Part shown: positions 16,106 to 24,093 of the stretch, piece after piece
Layout: every line of letters starts with the position of its first letter
How positions within the stretch are numbered: position 1 is the stretch's first letter
Notes under the pieces: generated by a model
What the model was told of the DNA's origin: nothing
Database searches by the model: none
What the model saw: only the letters and a program-made list of their open reading frames with translations
Program-made: the position numbers and the translations under genes
Assembly (NCBI GenBank): GCA_027489375.1
Contig: JAIXZW010000001.1
Span: 186,001 to 250,000 of the forward strand
Reading direction: 5' to 3'
DNA from: Paracoccaceae bacterium
GTDB lineage: Bacteria; Pseudomonadota; Alphaproteobacteria; Rhodobacterales; Rhodobacteraceae
Length of the DNA: 64,000 nucleotides

Positions 16106-18364
16106 ATGAACATGAATAGTTTTGTGGCGCGTGCCGTTCTGGCCGTGCTTGCTGCGTCCCCCGCTGGTGCTTTCGCCGCAACCTCGACTGAAAGCCAGAC
16201 CTTGGTTTCGCCTTCGGTCCTGTGTCAAACGGCCAACGCGGACCCCGAGGCGTTTCGCGGTCTGGTCGATTTCGAGGCCAACATCGCCGCCATGTCGGCG
16301 ACCTGCCCCGAGGTCGTGCTCATGCTGCTCGACCTGCCGACGCAGACGATCGCCACGGGCGGGCCGGGCGGGAACGCGCTGTCGGTCGGTGGCGATACGG
16401 GGCCGGACTATGGCGCGATGCTTGGCCAGTTGACCGCAGCCACGACGGCGCTCAACGCGGCGACGCGCGCGGTCGGGACGGCGCAGACGGCGGTGTCCGA
16501 CGCCCTTTCCGGCGCGCAGCAATCGGGCGTTGCGGTGCGTGTCGCGCTTGCGCTGACTTCGGATGTGATGACCTCGGCCGAAAAGACCTTGGCGCTCAAG
16601 GATTTCACCCAGCAGCAGACGGACGCCCTTGGCGCGCTTCGGGCGGCGCGCGCGGAACTTGTCGCGAAGAAACAGGCGCTGAATGATGCGGTCGGGGTGG
16701 TGCTTGGCCGTCTGGATGCGGCCTATTCCACGGCAGACACGAACCTGAAGGCGTATCTGACCGGGAAGAGCATCGATCCGGCGAAATTGAATGATTACGT
16801 CGCTGTGTTGAAACAGGCGTTGACCGATGCCGGTACGGCGCTGACCAATTCGCAGGGCACCACGACCACGGCGCGCACTGCCCTTTTGGCGCGTTTCCCT
16901 GACCTGACCCTGCCCGAGGGGACCGATCTGGGCGGGGCGATCACGACCTATCAGAGCGGCATCACCGGCAAGGTGGACGCGGCAACGACCAAGCTGGCCG
17001 CAGTGACGGGCTCATTGAGCGGTCTGCTGACGACGGCGACGGCCAAGAGCACCGACAAGACGACGGCATACACGAACTGGCAGGCGGAACAGAAACGGTT
17101 GTCCGATCTTCTGGCAACCGCCAGCACGACGCTCAAGTCGGCGACCGATGCGCTTGATGCTGCGAAGGCGGCAAAGACGACGACGGCGACCAGCCTCGTC
17201 GCGACGGTAAGCTATGCTATCGAAGCGTGCAAAAACAATAAGGATTGCGACAACAAAAGCCTGAACAGTCTGGCGAACAAGGCACCGGCTGAACTTGCGG
17301 AGACCGATTTCAACAGCAGCAATTTCCGAAAGCTGCCGGAGGCGATCAAGACGGCCCTGATCAGCGCACAGACGGCTTACAAGAACGCGCAGGCCGTCAA
17401 TCTGGTGCCGCTTGAAACCGCTGTGACGAATGCCCAGACCGCGAAGACAAACCTCCAGACCCAATACGACGGCACGAATCTGGATACGAACCGGTTCAAG
17501 AGCGACTATCTTCTGGCCTCGCAGCAATACGACGCCGCGCAGAAAGCTTATGACGACGCGGTGAAGGCGAAGAGCGATCTGGAAAAGGAACTGGCCGGGT
17601 TGAACGCGGATTCGACCGAGTTTGCGGCGCTTTCCGCCAAGCTCAAGGAAGCTGCCGAACTGCTGCAAGCCAAGCTGGACGAAAAGAACGACGCGCAGAG
17701 CGAGTTGGACACCCTGAAGGGATACACCGACAAGCTCGACGCAGCGCAGGCCGATCTGGATGCGCAAGACGAGATCGCGGCCGAGGAGACCACGGAAGAA
17801 AGCCAAGCCGTGACCGATGCAAAGGCGGCACTGCGTCAAGCGATCGAGAATGCTAGGATCGCTTTCGATACGTCAAAGGGCGAAGCAGCCGCGCTGGAGG
17901 CTGTCGAGACGGCCAAGGAGCAGCTTGACGCTGCGCTTGCCGAACAAGAGACGGCGCAGCGGACAGGTCAGGACATCCTCGACACCGTTCCCGATCCGGC
18001 GCCGACCCCCGAACTTGCCGAGGCGGCCGCGGACCTTGGCACAGCCATCGACAACGCGGCCACTGCGGACGAGGGAGGGCAAGCGCTGTCCGAGCAGGCG
18101 CAGGGAGAGGTTGATGACTACAATACCTCGAACGCGAACCTTGAAAAGGAGCTCGCCGGTGCCGAGGAAGACCTCGGGGATGTCGAGCAATCGCCTTCGT
18201 CGGACGCCCCTGCAGCGGCGGCATCGAGCGATGCGAGCGGCGACACCGGCAGCGCGGACGGCGATACCGGCAGCGCGGGTGGTGACACGGGTGGCGACAC
18301 GGGTGGCGATGCTGGTGGCGACACGGGTGGCGAAAGCGCCCCCGCTGCGGCCGAGGGGGTCTGA
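16106..18364 (+). CDS. Large secreted coiled-coil protein of unknown function
   Basis: I do not recognise this gene. From ATG 16106 it encodes about 752 residues with a signal peptide (about 1-25, ending AGAFAA). The next 100 residues contain two cysteines and a Gly-rich stretch. A long Ala/Lys/Glu/Asp-rich helical region (about 130-700) has heptad-like spacing, with a short cysteine-containing insert EACKNNKDCDNK near residue 372. The C-terminus is a low-complexity GDTGG repeat ending in an Ala/Glu tail. The acidic composition and lack of membrane spans suggest a periplasmic or exported fibrous protein. The upstream 200 bp are AT-richer than the surroundings, and a strong terminator follows. 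Confidence 0.75.
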   Translation: MNMNSFVARAVLAVLAASPAGAFAATSTESQTLVSPSVLCQTANADPEAFRGLVDFEANIAAMSATCPEVVLMLLDLPTQTIATGGPGGNALSVGGDTGPDYGAMLGQLTAATTALNAATRAVGTAQTAVSDALSGAQQSGVAVRVALALTSDVMTSAEKTLALKDFTQQQTDALGALRAARAELVAKKQALNDAVGVVLGRLDAAYSTADTNLKAYLTGKSIDPAKLNDYVAVLKQALTDAGTALTNSQGTTTTARTALLARFPDLTLPEGTDLGGAITTYQSGITGKVDAATTKLAAVTGSLSGLLTTATAKSTDKTTAYTNWQAEQKRLSDLLATASTTLKSATDALDAAKAAKTTTATSLVATVSYAIEACKNNKDCDNKSLNSLANKAPAELAETDFNSSNFRKLPEAIKTALISAQTAYKNAQAVNLVPLETAVTNAQTAKTNLQTQYDGTNLDTNRFKSDYLLASQQYDAAQKAYDDAVKAKSDLEKELAGLNADSTEFAALSAKLKEAAELLQAKLDEKNDAQSELDTLKGYTDKLDAAQADLDAQDEIAAEETTEESQAVTDAKAALRQAIENARIAFDTSKGEAAALEAVETAKEQLDAALAEQETAQRTGQDILDTVPDPAPTPELAEAAADLGTAIDNAATADEGGQALSEQAQGEVDDYNTSNANLEKELAGAEEDLGDVEQSPSSDAPAAAASSDASGDTGSADGDTGSAGGDTGGDTGGDAGGDTGGESAPAAAEGV
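18237..18340 (+). repeat. GDTGG-coding tandem repeat
   Basis: Near-perfect 12-base units of the form GGTGGCGACACG encode repeated Gly-Gly-Asp-Thr at the end of the secreted coiled-coil protein. Such arrays vary in copy number by slippage. Confidence 0.75.
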
Positions 18365-18393
18365 CCCTTACCGCCAGGGACAAAGCGACAGGA

Positions 18394-18425
18394 GGGCGCG
18401 GGTTTTTCCCGCGCCCTTTGCTTTT
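18394..18425 (+). terminator. Rho-independent terminator after the coiled-coil gene
   Basis: A 9-bp stem GGGCGCGGG with CCCGCGCCC around a TTTTT loop is followed by TTTGCTTTT. It separates the secreted-protein gene from the photolyase gene. Confidence 0.88.
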
Positions 18426-18428
18426 GCC

Positions 18429-18454
18429 CTTGAAACCGCCGGCAGCGGCATAGC
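18429..18454 (+). promoter_or_regulatory. Candidate RpoH-type promoter of phr
   Basis: CTTGAAA (18429-18435) followed after 13 bp by CATAGC resembles heat-shock sigma (RpoHI/RpoHII) promoters of Rhodobacter. Photolyase and cfa homologues belong to the singlet-oxygen (RpoE/RpoHII) response in R. sphaeroides, which makes this plausible. No RpoE-type TGATCC box is visible here. Confidence 0.35.
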
Positions 18455-18471
18455 TTTTGCGGCGAACCGGA

Positions 18472-19932
18472 ATGGATGAAATGACTTTGGCCCCCCTGAT
18501 ACTGTGGTTCCGCCGCGATCTGCGGCTGGACGATCTGCCGATGCTGACCGCAGCACTTGCGACGGGGCGGCCGTTGATTCCCGTTTTCGTGCTGGACCCC
18601 GAGACCGAGGCCTTGGGGGCTGCGCCGAAGTGGCGGCTTGGGTTGGGGCTGGAGGTCTTTGCCAAGCGGCTCGAGGCGATGGGGGCGCGGCTGGTGCTGC
18701 GGCGGGGGGCGGCGCTGGAAGTTTTGCGCGCGCTGGTGGCCGAGACGGGGGCGGCGGGGGTTTACTGGTCGCGGCTTTACGACCCTGCGGCACGGGCGCG
18801 GGATGGCGCGGTGAAGGCAGGCTTGCGCGAGGCGGGGCTGATTGCCGAAAGCCATGCGGGGCACCTGATCCACGAGCCGTGGACGGTCGAGACGGGGACG
18901 GGCGGGTTCTACCGCGTCTATACCCCCTATTGGAAAGCCGTGCGCGGTCGGGCGGTGGCCGGGGCCGTGGCCGCACCCGCGCGCCTGCCCGTGCCGGAGG
19001 TCTGGCCTGCGGGGGAGCGGCTGGAGGACTGGCGGCTGGGGGCTGCGATGAATCGCGGGGCGGCGGTCGTCGGGCGTTATGTGCAGGTGGGCGCGGCTGC
19101 GGCGCTGGCGCGGTTGCAGCGCTTTCTGGACGGGCCGGTCGGGGAGTATCGGGAAGCGCGGGACTTTCCGGCGGTGGATGCCTGTTCGGGGCTGTCGGAG
19201 AACCTTGCCTACGGCGAGATCGGGCCGCGCCGCATCTGGCACGCGGGCTGGGCCGCGATGGAGCGGGGGGCGGCGGGGGCCGAGCATTTCCTCAAGGAAC
19301 TGGTCTGGCGCGAATTCTCGTATCACCTGATGTTCCACACGCCCCAGATCACCAGCCGCAACTGGAAGCCGGAATGGGATGCGTTCCCGTGGCAGGGGGA
19401 CAGCCAAGCGGCCGAATGGTGGCGGCGGGGGATGACGGGGGAGCCTTTCGTCGATGCCGCAATGCGCGAGATGTATGTCACGGGACGGATGCACAATCGC
19501 GGGCGGATGATCGTGGCGAGTTACCTTACCAAGCATCTGATGACCGACTGGCGGATCGGTCAGAAGTGGTTCGAGGAGTGTCTGGTCGATTGGGACCCTG
19601 CGGCCAATGCGATGGGCTGGCAGTGGGCGGCGGGATCGGGGCCGGATGCTGCGCCCTATTTCCGCATCTTCAACCCCGCGACGCAGGTGGAGAAGTTCGA
19701 CGGTGACGCGGTCTATCGCAAACGCTTCATCGCCGAGCTGTCGCGGCAAGCGGGGCCAGAGGCGCTTGCCTTCTTCGATGCCGTGCCGCGGTCGTGGAAC
19801 CTGACCCCTTCGCAGCGCTACCCGATGCCGCTGGTCGACCTGTCCGAAGGGCGCGAGCGGGCGCTTGCGGCCTATGCCAACCGTGGTTTGCAGGCGGTCG
19901 AGGGCAAGGAGACGCGATTTTCGGGGCTTTAG
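18472..19932 (+). CDS. phr: Deoxyribodipyrimidine photolyase (cryptochrome/photolyase family)
   Basis: A class I photolyase that uses blue light and FADH- to split UV-induced pyrimidine dimers. The 486-residue protein has an N-terminal antenna domain starting LILWFRRDLRLDDLPML and a C-terminal FAD domain with NRGRMIVASYLTKHL and WDPAANAMGWQWAAGSG, the dimer- and FAD-binding core. ATG 18472 or 18481 could be used; ribosome sites do not clearly decide. It is followed 80 bp later by cfa and then trgAB. In R. sphaeroides homologues of phr and cfa respond to singlet oxygen, which suits this grouping. Confidence 0.93.
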   Translation: MDEMTLAPLILWFRRDLRLDDLPMLTAALATGRPLIPVFVLDPETEALGAAPKWRLGLGLEVFAKRLEAMGARLVLRRGAALEVLRALVAETGAAGVYWSRLYDPAARARDGAVKAGLREAGLIAESHAGHLIHEPWTVETGTGGFYRVYTPYWKAVRGRAVAGAVAAPARLPVPEVWPAGERLEDWRLGAAMNRGAAVVGRYVQVGAAAALARLQRFLDGPVGEYREARDFPAVDACSGLSENLAYGEIGPRRIWHAGWAAMERGAAGAEHFLKELVWREFSYHLMFHTPQITSRNWKPEWDAFPWQGDSQAAEWWRRGMTGEPFVDAAMREMYVTGRMHNRGRMIVASYLTKHLMTDWRIGQKWFEECLVDWDPAANAMGWQWAAGSGPDAAPYFRIFNPATQVEKFDGDAVYRKRFIAELSRQAGPEALAFFDAVPRSWNLTPSQRYPMPLVDLSEGRERALAAYANRGLQAVEGKETRFSGL

Positions 19933-20012
19933 GACGCAACGAAACGCTTGAGTGACGGCTTCGTATCTGTGACTGTCTGAGATCAATAAGAAAAAGACCG
20001 AGTGGGGAGTAG

Positions 20013-21239
20013 ATGGACGTATTGACCAGCACGGCGGGGCAATCCGGCTTGCCGCGATATTTTGCATCGGTGCTTGAAGTGGCGCGTGGCCTCGGGCGCG
20101 GGCGGATTGATTTCGTCCTGCCCGACGGGCGGCGCTTTCGGGTCGAGGGGAAGGCGGCGGGGCCGGTCGGCGAATTGACGGTGCATAACCCCGACACCTT
20201 TGCGCGGCTGATCCGCGAAGGCGACCTTGGCTTTTGCGATGCCTATCTGGATGGTTGGTGGTCGACGCCGGATTTGCAGGCGTTGATGGACCTTGTGCAA
20301 TTGCCCGAGAATGACGCGGTGAACGACGGCTTCCCCGGCATGGCGCTGGTGCGGTTCTACGAAAAGCTGCGCTTCTGGTTGCAGGGCAATTCCAAGGCGC
20401 AGGCGAAGAAGAACATCAGCTACCACTATGACCTTGGCAATGCGTTCTACCGGCTGTGGCTGGACGAGACGATGACCTATTCATCGGCGATCTTCCGCAC
20501 GGGTCAGGAAAGCCTTGAAGCCGCGCAGACAGAGAAATACCGCTCGATGGTGGACCAGATGGGCGCGAAGCCGGGGGACCATGTGCTCGAGATCGGCTGC
20601 GGCTGGGGCGGGTTCGCCGAATATGCCGCCAAGGAGCGCGGGCTGAAGGTGACGGGCCTGACGATTTCCAAGGCGCAGTATGATTACGCCGTGGCGCGGA
20701 TGGAAAAGGCGGGGCTGTCGGACCGCGTCACCATCAAGTTGCAGGATTACCGCGACGAGCGCGGCGTCTATGACGGCATCGCAAGCATCGAGATGTTCGA
20801 GGCGGTGGGCGAGAAATACTGGCCCGTCTATTTCGACACGCTGCGCGAGCGGCTGAAACCGGGGCGGAATGCGACCTTGCAGATCATCACCATCGCCGAC
20901 AAGCGGTGGGAGGTGTACAAGCGCGGCGTCGATTTCATCCAGAAATACATCTTCCCCGGCGGGATGCTGCCCTCGCCCACCGCGCTGCGGGCCGAGGTGG
21001 AGCGGGCGGGGCTGCTGCTCAAGGGGTCGATCGAATTCGGGGAAAGCTACAGCCAGACGCTGCGGCGCTGGCATGACACGTTCAACGAACACTGGGACGA
21101 AGTGTCGAAGATGGGCTTCGACGACCGTTTCCGGCGGATGTGGAACTTCTACCTCACCTCATGCGCGGGGGCGTTTCAGGGCGGGAACTGCGATGTGACG
21201 CAGATCACCGTGACGCGGCCCGAGGTGGGGACGGCCTGA
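20013..21239 (+). CDS. cfa: Cyclopropane-fatty-acyl-phospholipid synthase
   Basis: Cfa methylates double bonds of membrane phospholipid acyl chains with S-adenosylmethionine to form cyclopropane rings, hardening the membrane against acid and oxidative stress. The 408-residue protein has NISYHYDLGNAFYRLWLDE, the SAM loop VLEIGCGWGGFAEYAA (about residues 190-205) and EMFEAVGEKYWPVYFD. GTGGGGAG before ATG 20013 is a strong ribosome site. It is coupled to trgA by a TGATG overlap. In Rhodobacter such CFA synthases can also act on furan-fatty-acid precursors, but nothing here decides that. Confidence 0.94.
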   Translation: MDVLTSTAGQSGLPRYFASVLEVARGLGRGRIDFVLPDGRRFRVEGKAAGPVGELTVHNPDTFARLIREGDLGFCDAYLDGWWSTPDLQALMDLVQLPENDAVNDGFPGMALVRFYEKLRFWLQGNSKAQAKKNISYHYDLGNAFYRLWLDETMTYSSAIFRTGQESLEAAQTEKYRSMVDQMGAKPGDHVLEIGCGWGGFAEYAAKERGLKVTGLTISKAQYDYAVARMEKAGLSDRVTIKLQDYRDERGVYDGIASIEMFEAVGEKYWPVYFDTLRERLKPGRNATLQIITIADKRWEVYKRGVDFIQKYIFPGGMLPSPTALRAEVERAGLLLKGSIEFGESYSQTLRRWHDTFNEHWDEVSKMGFDDRFRRMWNFYLTSCAGAFQGGNCDVTQITVTRPEVGTA

Positions 21240-21679
21240 TGCCGACGGCGTCGAAACTCTTTGCCGCGCTGGCCTTCGGGCTGCTGGGCTGGGTTGCGGC
21301 GGCGGTGCTGGTGCCTTCGCTGCCCGAGGGGCAGGTGGTGGGCTGGCTGCGCGAGGGAGCGTTTGTTGCCGGGCTGGTCTGCGGCTGGCGGATCATGGGG
21401 CGCGAGACGGGGCGGGGCTTCGTGCAGGCGATCGCGACGGGATGGGGCACGGTGGCGGTGATGGTGGCGGCTGTCATCTTCGTCGCGGCGGTCTGGGCCA
21501 TGCTCGAGGCTTCGCTGCGGCGTTATTATCCCGGTCCGGGCGAGGCGCTGATGGGCATGGTGAACTTTGGCTACAAATACGTGCGGATGCTTGGCTATGG
21601 TCCGTTCATCGGCCTGTTGGTCGGGGGCGGGGCGCTGATCGGTGCGCTGACCGAGGTGGTCGGGCGGCGCTGGAAGTGA
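21239..21679 (+). CDS. trgA: TrgA family membrane protein (tellurite resistance)
   Basis: TrgA was described in R. sphaeroides as one of a gene pair that raises tellurite resistance; its biochemical activity is unknown. The 146-residue protein has an N-terminal helix, a helix pair around 70-95 and a C-terminal hydrophobic segment, consistent with an inner-membrane protein. The motif FGYKYVRMLGYGPFIGLLVG near the C-terminus is conserved among TrgA proteins. The start ATG 21239 overlaps the cfa stop, and trgB begins at GTG 21676 inside the trgA stop region, so the three genes are translationally coupled. Confidence 0.87.
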   Translation: MPTASKLFAALAFGLLGWVAAAVLVPSLPEGQVVGWLREGAFVAGLVCGWRIMGRETGRGFVQAIATGWGTVAVMVAAVIFVAAVWAMLEASLRRYYPGPGEALMGMVNFGYKYVRMLGYGPFIGLLVGGGALIGALTEVVGRRWK

Positions 21680-22770
21680 GCGGGGCGGTTTTCGTTTACG
21701 GCACGCTGTGCCATGCGCCGCTTCTGGCGGTGGTGCTTGGGCGCGAGGTGCGGCCTGTGGCGGCTTCGGTTGGAGGTGCGCTGCGGGCGGCGGGCGATTG
21801 TGCGACATGGGTCGCGGGCGCGGGGCGGGCCGAGGGGCTGTTGCTGGCCGGATTGTCGGCGGACGAGGCGTCACGGCTTGCCTTTTACGCGGGCGTTCTG
21901 GGGCAACGGGCGGTGGCCTGTCGGGCCGAGACGGCGGCGGGGGCTTGCGAGGCGGTGCTTTATGCGGGCGGAACCGGGGCGGGGCCGTGGGATTTCGGCG
22001 CTTGGGTCGCACGGTTCGGCGCGGGGGCAGTGGCCACGGCGCGGGACGTGATGGCACTGCGCGGGACGGCCGAGGTCGGGGCGGTGGCGCGGCGCTACGG
22101 GCAGATGCTGGTGCGCGGTGCCGCGCGGGTGCGGGCGGCAGAGGCGGGGCCGGTCACGCTGCGGCGGGCGCAGGCGGCGGGGGATGTGGCGGTGGCGCGG
22201 ACGGCGCAGCCCTATGCGCATTACTTCGCGGTCGAGGAGAATGACCTGAGTTTCCGCCGTTTCGACGGCAGCATGAGCGGGGTCGTGAACCGTGCGGCAT
22301 TCGTCATGGGCGATGCGGTGACGGTGCTGCCCTATGACCCGAAGCGCGACCGCGTGCTGCTGGTCGAGCAGTTCCGCGCGGGGCCGCATGTGCGCGGGGC
22401 GGCGGAGTGCTGGTCGCTCGAGGCCATCGCAGGACGGATCGACGCGGGTGAGACACCCGAAGAGGCCGCGCGGCGCGAGGCGGTGGAAGAGGCGGGTCTG
22501 GTGCTTGGCGCGATGGAATTCGTGGCGGGCTATTACCCGAGTCCGGGGGCGGTTACGGAATACCTTTACTCCTATGTCGCCCTTGCCGATCTGCCGGACG
22601 GCGCGGCAGGGGTCTTCGGCGTCGAGGGCGAGGCCGAGGATATCCGCGGCCATCTGGTGGATTTCGCGCGGTTCATGGAATTGGTGGCGAGCGGCGAGGT
22701 GGACAATGCGCCGCTGGTGCTGACCGCGCTCTGGTTGCAGCGCGAGCGGGGGCGGCTGCGGGGGCTGTGA
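21676..22770 (+). CDS. trgB: TrgB-type protein: gamma-glutamylcyclotransferase-like domain fused to a Nudix hydrolase
   Basis: From GTG 21676 (overlapping trgA as GTGA) this encodes 364 residues in two domains. The N-terminal half begins AVFVYGTLCHAPLL, the AIG2/GGCT gamma-glutamylcyclotransferase-like fold. The C-terminal half is a Nudix pyrophosphatase of the ADP-ribose type; its box runs from GRIDAGETPEEAARRE to VEEAGL, matching Gx5Ex7REUxEExGU exactly. The pairing suggests hydrolysis of a nucleotide-sugar or related metabolite linked to thiol turnover, but no substrate is known. The R. sphaeroides TrgB counterpart contributes to tellurite resistance. The frame is intact and ends near an inverted repeat. 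Confidence 0.87.
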   Translation: MSGAVFVYGTLCHAPLLAVVLGREVRPVAASVGGALRAAGDCATWVAGAGRAEGLLLAGLSADEASRLAFYAGVLGQRAVACRAETAAGACEAVLYAGGTGAGPWDFGAWVARFGAGAVATARDVMALRGTAEVGAVARRYGQMLVRGAARVRAAEAGPVTLRRAQAAGDVAVARTAQPYAHYFAVEENDLSFRRFDGSMSGVVNRAAFVMGDAVTVLPYDPKRDRVLLVEQFRAGPHVRGAAECWSLEAIAGRIDAGETPEEAARREAVEEAGLVLGAMEFVAGYYPSPGAVTEYLYSYVALADLPDGAAGVFGVEGEAEDIRGHLVDFARFMELVASGEVDNAPLVLTALWLQRERGRLRGL

Positions 22771-22777
22771 CAGGTTT

Positions 22778-22841
22778 GGTGCGCAGCGAGTGCGCACCCT
22801 ACGGGGAGGGCAAGGCGTAGGGTGCGCACGCGCTGCGCACC
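22778..22841. repeat. Large inverted repeat between convergent genes
   Basis: Arms at 22778-22803 and 22816-22841 are complementary at 25 of 26 positions around a 12-base loop. They sit between the ends of trgB and the converging oxidoreductase gene. Each arm contains the GGTGCGCA...TGCGCACC inner palindrome found in dispersed proteobacterial repeats. It may serve as a bidirectional terminator. Confidence 0.8.
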
Positions 22842-22851
22842 CCTTCCGGTT

Positions 22852-24027
22852 TCACAGGTTCAACGACACCCAAGCCGCGTTCTTCTTCGACGAGCGGACG
22901 CAGGCATCGACGAAGGCCACGCCCTCCAGCCCCTCTTTCAAGCCGGGGAAGGTGACGGCTGCGTCCAGCGCTGACCCGTCGCGGCGGGCGAGGATGGCGC
23001 GGGCGGCCTCGGCGTAGATATTGGCGAAGCCTTCGAGATAGCCTTCGGGGTGTCCCGGCGGGATGCGGGTCACACGGGCGGCGGCGGCACCCGATCCGGC
23101 CCCGCCCCGCGTCAGGCGGTAGCGCGGCGCACCAAGCGGGCCGACCCAGAGGTAGTTGGGGTCCTCCTGGCTCCATTCGATGCCCGCCTTGGTGCCGAAG
23201 ACGCGGAGTTTGAGGTTGTTTTCAAGGCCCGTGGCGACTTGGCTGCACCAGAGCATCCCCTTGGCCCCGCCCTTGAAGCGCATCAGGATATGGCCGTTGT
23301 CATCGACGCGGCGACCGGCGACGAAGGATTGCAGATCGGCGGACAGGCTTTCGAGCGAAAGACCCGTGACGAGATTGGCAAGGTTGAAGGCATGGGTGCC
23401 GATGTCGCCTGTCGCACCTCCGGCCCCCGTGCGGGCGGGGTCGGTGCGCCAGTCGGCCTGTTTCTGCCCCGACTGCTCGACCGGTTCGGCAAGCCAGTCC
23501 TGCGCGTATTCGACCTGCACGAGGCGGATCTCGCCCAAGTCGCCGTTCCTGACCATTTCGGCCGCCTGACGGATCATCGGGTAGCCGGTGTAATTGTGGG
23601 TGAGCGCGAAGACCACGCCCGAGGCTTCGGCGGCTTTGGCAAGCTTCTTCGCCTCGGGCAGGGTGGCGGTCAGGGGTTTGTCGCAGATGACATGGATGCC
23701 GCGTTTAAGGAATTCATAGGCCACGGGGGCGTGCATGTGGTTCGGCGTCACGATGGCGACGGCTTCGATGCCGTCTTTCTTGCGCGCCTCGGCCCGTGCC
23801 ATTTCGGCAAAGCTGGCATAGGTGCGCTTGGGGTCGACGCCGAGGTCGGCCCCCGACGCCATGCTCTTCTCGGCACTGGACGAGAAACATCCCGCCACCA
23901 GCTCGTATTGGTCGTCGATCCGTGCGGCAATGCGGTGGACCGCGCCGATGAAGGCATCGCGCCCGCCGCCCACCATGCCAAGGCGGATGCGAGGTGCGCG
24001 GGCTACGTGCGCTCCGGTTATGGCCAT
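22852..24027 (-). CDS. Gfo/Idh/MocA family oxidoreductase
   Basis: A 391-residue NAD(P)-dependent sugar dehydrogenase-like protein. A Rossmann domain at the N-terminus carries LGMVGGGRDAFIGAVHRIA, with the family Lys in CDKPLT (about residue 133) and a C-terminal alpha/beta domain. Members oxidise sugars or inositols, often at C3. It is last in a minus-strand group LacI-isomerase-oxidoreductase; a GAGGATATTT-like repeat lies in the 67-bp gap behind the isomerase. A second, distinct family member is at 33841. The reaction is likely on a mannose-derived or other glycoside, but this is inferred from context. Confidence 0.87.
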   Translation of the reverse strand: MAITGAHVARAPRIRLGMVGGGRDAFIGAVHRIAARIDDQYELVAGCFSSSAEKSMASGADLGVDPKRTYASFAEMARAEARKKDGIEAVAIVTPNHMHAPVAYEFLKRGIHVICDKPLTATLPEAKKLAKAAEASGVVFALTHNYTGYPMIRQAAEMVRNGDLGEIRLVQVEYAQDWLAEPVEQSGQKQADWRTDPARTGAGGATGDIGTHAFNLANLVTGLSLESLSADLQSFVAGRRVDDNGHILMRFKGGAKGMLWCSQVATGLENNLKLRVFGTKAGIEWSQEDPNYLWVGPLGAPRYRLTRGGAGSGAAAARVTRIPPGHPEGYLEGFANIYAEAARAILARRDGSALDAAVTFPGLKEGLEGVAFVDACVRSSKKNAAWVSLNL

Positions 24028-24051
24028 GATCTTACCCTTTCTTCTTTTCTC

Positions 24052-24065
24052 AAATATCCCGGGGG
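24052..24065 (-). repeat. GAGGATATTT-like repeat, variant copy 5
   Basis: On the minus strand this reads CCCCCGGGATATTT, a variant missing one base of the core. It follows a GCGGGGGCCAGCCCCCGC hairpin just 3' of the isomerase gene, so it is within the operon rather than at its end. Confidence 0.55.
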
Positions 24066-24093
24066 TGCGGGGGCTGGCCCCCGCCCTGCCTAT

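Noticed and set aside
18237..18340. GDTGG repeats as RTX calcium-binding nonapeptides
   Set aside because: The units are tetra/pentapeptides lacking the GGxGxDxUx pattern, and no type I secretion genes are adjacent.
18118..20067. Minus-strand frame of 649 codons across the photolyase
   Set aside because: It lies opposite the photolyase with its conserved FAD motifs and shows only Arg/Pro/His-rich composition.
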